Source of the DNA: Clostridiales bacterium
Lineage (GTDB): Bacteria > Bacillota_A > Clostridia > Lachnospirales > Bianqueaceae
Reading direction: 5' to 3'
Length of the DNA: 5,053 bases
NCBI GenBank assembly: GCA_019423265.1
Contig: JAHZBS010000178.1
Location: forward strand, 1-5,053
A program made the position numbers and the translations under genes. Under the pieces are notes generated by a model, which saw only the letters and a program-made list of their open reading frames with translations, made no database searches and was not told the DNA's origin. Shown here one piece after another: positions 3,792 to 5,053 of this stretch. Positions within the stretch are counted from its first letter, which is position 1. Every line of letters begins with the position of its first letter.

Positions 3792-5053
3792 ATGACCGGC
3801 TTCACTGCCAAATTGGATTTTCAGAGCCGTGTTCCTCTATATGAGCAGCTGTACCGGTTGATCGCGGCAGAAATCCAGAATGGCCGCATCGCGGAGGACG
3901 AAACATTGCCGTCCAAGCGCAATCTCTGCGCCTGCCTTGGGGTCAGCCTCAGCACTGTGGAGACTGCCTACGGGCTTCTCATGGCAGAGGGATACATCCG
4001 CTCTATCCCCCGCAGCGGATATCGAGTATGCCACGTGGCGCAACTTGAAGTGAGTCCAAAGCCTCCCACTCTCCCTCCACCTTCGTCCCGCCCAGAGGGC
4101 CCCGGATGCCAATATTCCTTTTCCACCAGCGATGTGGATACCTCTGTCTTTCCCTACGCCTCCTGGGCCAAAATTACAAAGGAAGTGGTCTACCAGAATC
4201 CGGAGCTTCTCCAGCGCGGTCCTTGCCAGGGCGACGAATCCCTTCGCCGCAGCCTCTGCAATTTTTTACGCCAATACCGCGGCGTATCCGCCACGCCGGA
4301 ACAGATCATCATCGGCGCTGGCGTCGAATACCTGCTGGATCTGCTTCTCCAGCTGATCGAGCCTCAACACACCATAGCACTTGAAAATCCTGGCTATCAC
4401 ACCACCTATCGAACGGTCGTCAATAATGGGCGGCATTTTCATATGATCCCTGTGGACGAGAAGGGGATGCGCCTGGATGTTCTTGCACAATCAGATGCCG
4501 GCGTGGCGTATGTTACCCCCTCCCATCAATTTCCCATGGGCGTTACCATGCCGGTGGGCCGGCGGATGGAGCTTCTACAGTGGGCGGAGCGGCAGCCAGA
4601 CCGCTACATCATAGAGGACGATTACGATAGCGAATTTCGATATACAACCCGACCTATTCCCGCCATGCAGGGACTGGACAAAAACGGGCGTGTCATCTAC
4701 ATCGGGACGTTCAGCCGCAGCATCGCGCCGTCGATCCGCGTGGCCTATCTGGTTCTGCCGCCGGCGCTGTTGGCGCGGTACCGGCAGCGCTTCTGGTACT
4801 CCTCCTCCACCGTCTCCCGTTTCGAACAGCAAGCCCTGCGTCGATTTATGGATCAGGGCCTGTACAGCCGGCATCTGCGGCGGGTTGGCAACCTTTACCG
4901 CCATAAAGTATCGACGATCTTACAAATCCTTGGAGGAATGAAAAATGCCTCCATTCAAGGGCTGGAGGCCGGCCTTCATTTTCTTCTCACAGTCAAGGGG
5001 CAATCGGAGGATACGCTGATTCGCCTGGCAAAGGAGGCCGATGTCCGCGTTCA
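3792..5053 (+). CDS. MocR/PdxR-family regulator (GntR HTH + aminotransferase-like), 3' end beyond window
   Basis: ATG 3792 opens a frame of 420 complete codons that runs off the window; the family is usually about 450-490 residues, so roughly 40-60 are missing. Residues 10-80 are a GntR-type winged helix domain: PLYEQLYRLIAAEIQNGRI, then LPSKRNLCACLGVS and ETAYGLLMAEGYI. A Pro-rich linker (about 84-105) joins it to a fold-type I aminotransferase-like domain with family signatures: GDESLRRSL (147-155), LENPGYHTTY (197-206), TPSHQFPMG (242-250), EDDYDSEFRY (275-284) and YIGTFSRSIAPSIR (303-316). In relatives such as Bacillus GabR, the residue after GTFS is the lysine (Lys312) that forms the Schiff base with PLP; here it is Arg309 (CGC, 4716-4718). 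The pyridine-contacting Asp276 and Tyr278 are retained. It is expected to bind the shared intergenic region and control the ECF S-component gene and itself. Without the lysine, sensing cannot depend on an internal aldimine. The family call is firm; effector and target are inferences. Confidence 0.9.
   Translation, partial: MTGFTAKLDFQSRVPLYEQLYRLIAAEIQNGRIAEDETLPSKRNLCACLGVSLSTVETAYGLLMAEGYIRSIPRSGYRVCHVAQLEVSPKPPTLPPPSSRPEGPGCQYSFSTSDVDTSVFPYASWAKITKEVVYQNPELLQRGPCQGDESLRRSLCNFLRQYRGVSATPEQIIIGAGVEYLLDLLLQLIEPQHTIALENPGYHTTYRTVVNNGRHFHMIPVDEKGMRLDVLAQSDAGVAYVTPSHQFPMGVTMPVGRRMELLQWAERQPDRYIIEDDYDSEFRYTTRPIPAMQGLDKNGRVIYIGTFSRSIAPSIRVAYLVLPPALLARYRQRFWYSSSTVSRFEQQALRRFMDQGLYSRHLRRVGNLYRHKVSTILQILGGMKNASIQGLEAGLHFLLTVKGQSEDTLIRLAKEADVRV

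Overview
The window looks like a piece of a Clostridia (Firmicutes) chromosome, probably a gut Oscillospiraceae/Lachnospiraceae-type organism. The evidence is purine-rich Shine-Dalgarno sites (one matches the anti-SD almost perfectly over 3778-3787), Gram-positive-style lipoproteins, an ECF transporter S component beside a MocR-type regulator, and moderately GC-rich genes. The genus is an inference. I see no rRNA, tRNA, CRISPR array or transposase.

Left part (1-1852, all minus strand): a two-gene lipoprotein unit. The upstream gene (341-1852) encodes a DUF3502-type extracellular solute-binding lipoprotein. It is followed after 33 bp by the start of a second lipoprotein (1-307, cut by the window edge) with a Cys/His motif. 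No permease or ATPase is present here, so the transporter partner must lie elsewhere. The 94 bp ahead of the binding-protein gene hold a perfect 6+3+6 palindrome next to a -10-like hexamer.

Middle (1947-3044): a small secreted protein of unknown function (1947-2324, minus). Its leader (2325-2475) is densely structured: three consecutive hairpins, the loop of the middle one perfectly complementary over 8 bases to the segment just 5' of the Shine-Dalgarno site, and a 47-codon GTG-start frame that runs through the hairpins and overlaps the gene start by ATGA. Beyond it lies about 500 bp of strikingly AT-rich DNA with no convincing gene. It carries a tandem 21-bp repeat, short palindromes and a promoter-like sequence. 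This is the most accessory-looking and least explained part of the window.

Right part (3045-5053): a divergent pair. An ECF-transporter S component (3138-3662, minus) ends in a clear intrinsic terminator (3045-3099). A MocR/PdxR-type regulator, a GntR helix-turn-helix fused to an aminotransferase-like domain, runs out of the window on the plus strand (3792-5053+). The 129-bp intergenic region has a good plus-strand promoter whose -10 lies in the palindrome TATAATTATA, so the minus-strand promoter can share the same bases. The arrangement suggests a regulator controlling a small-molecule (perhaps vitamin B6-related) uptake gene. Its predicted PLP-binding lysine is replaced by arginine (residue 309).
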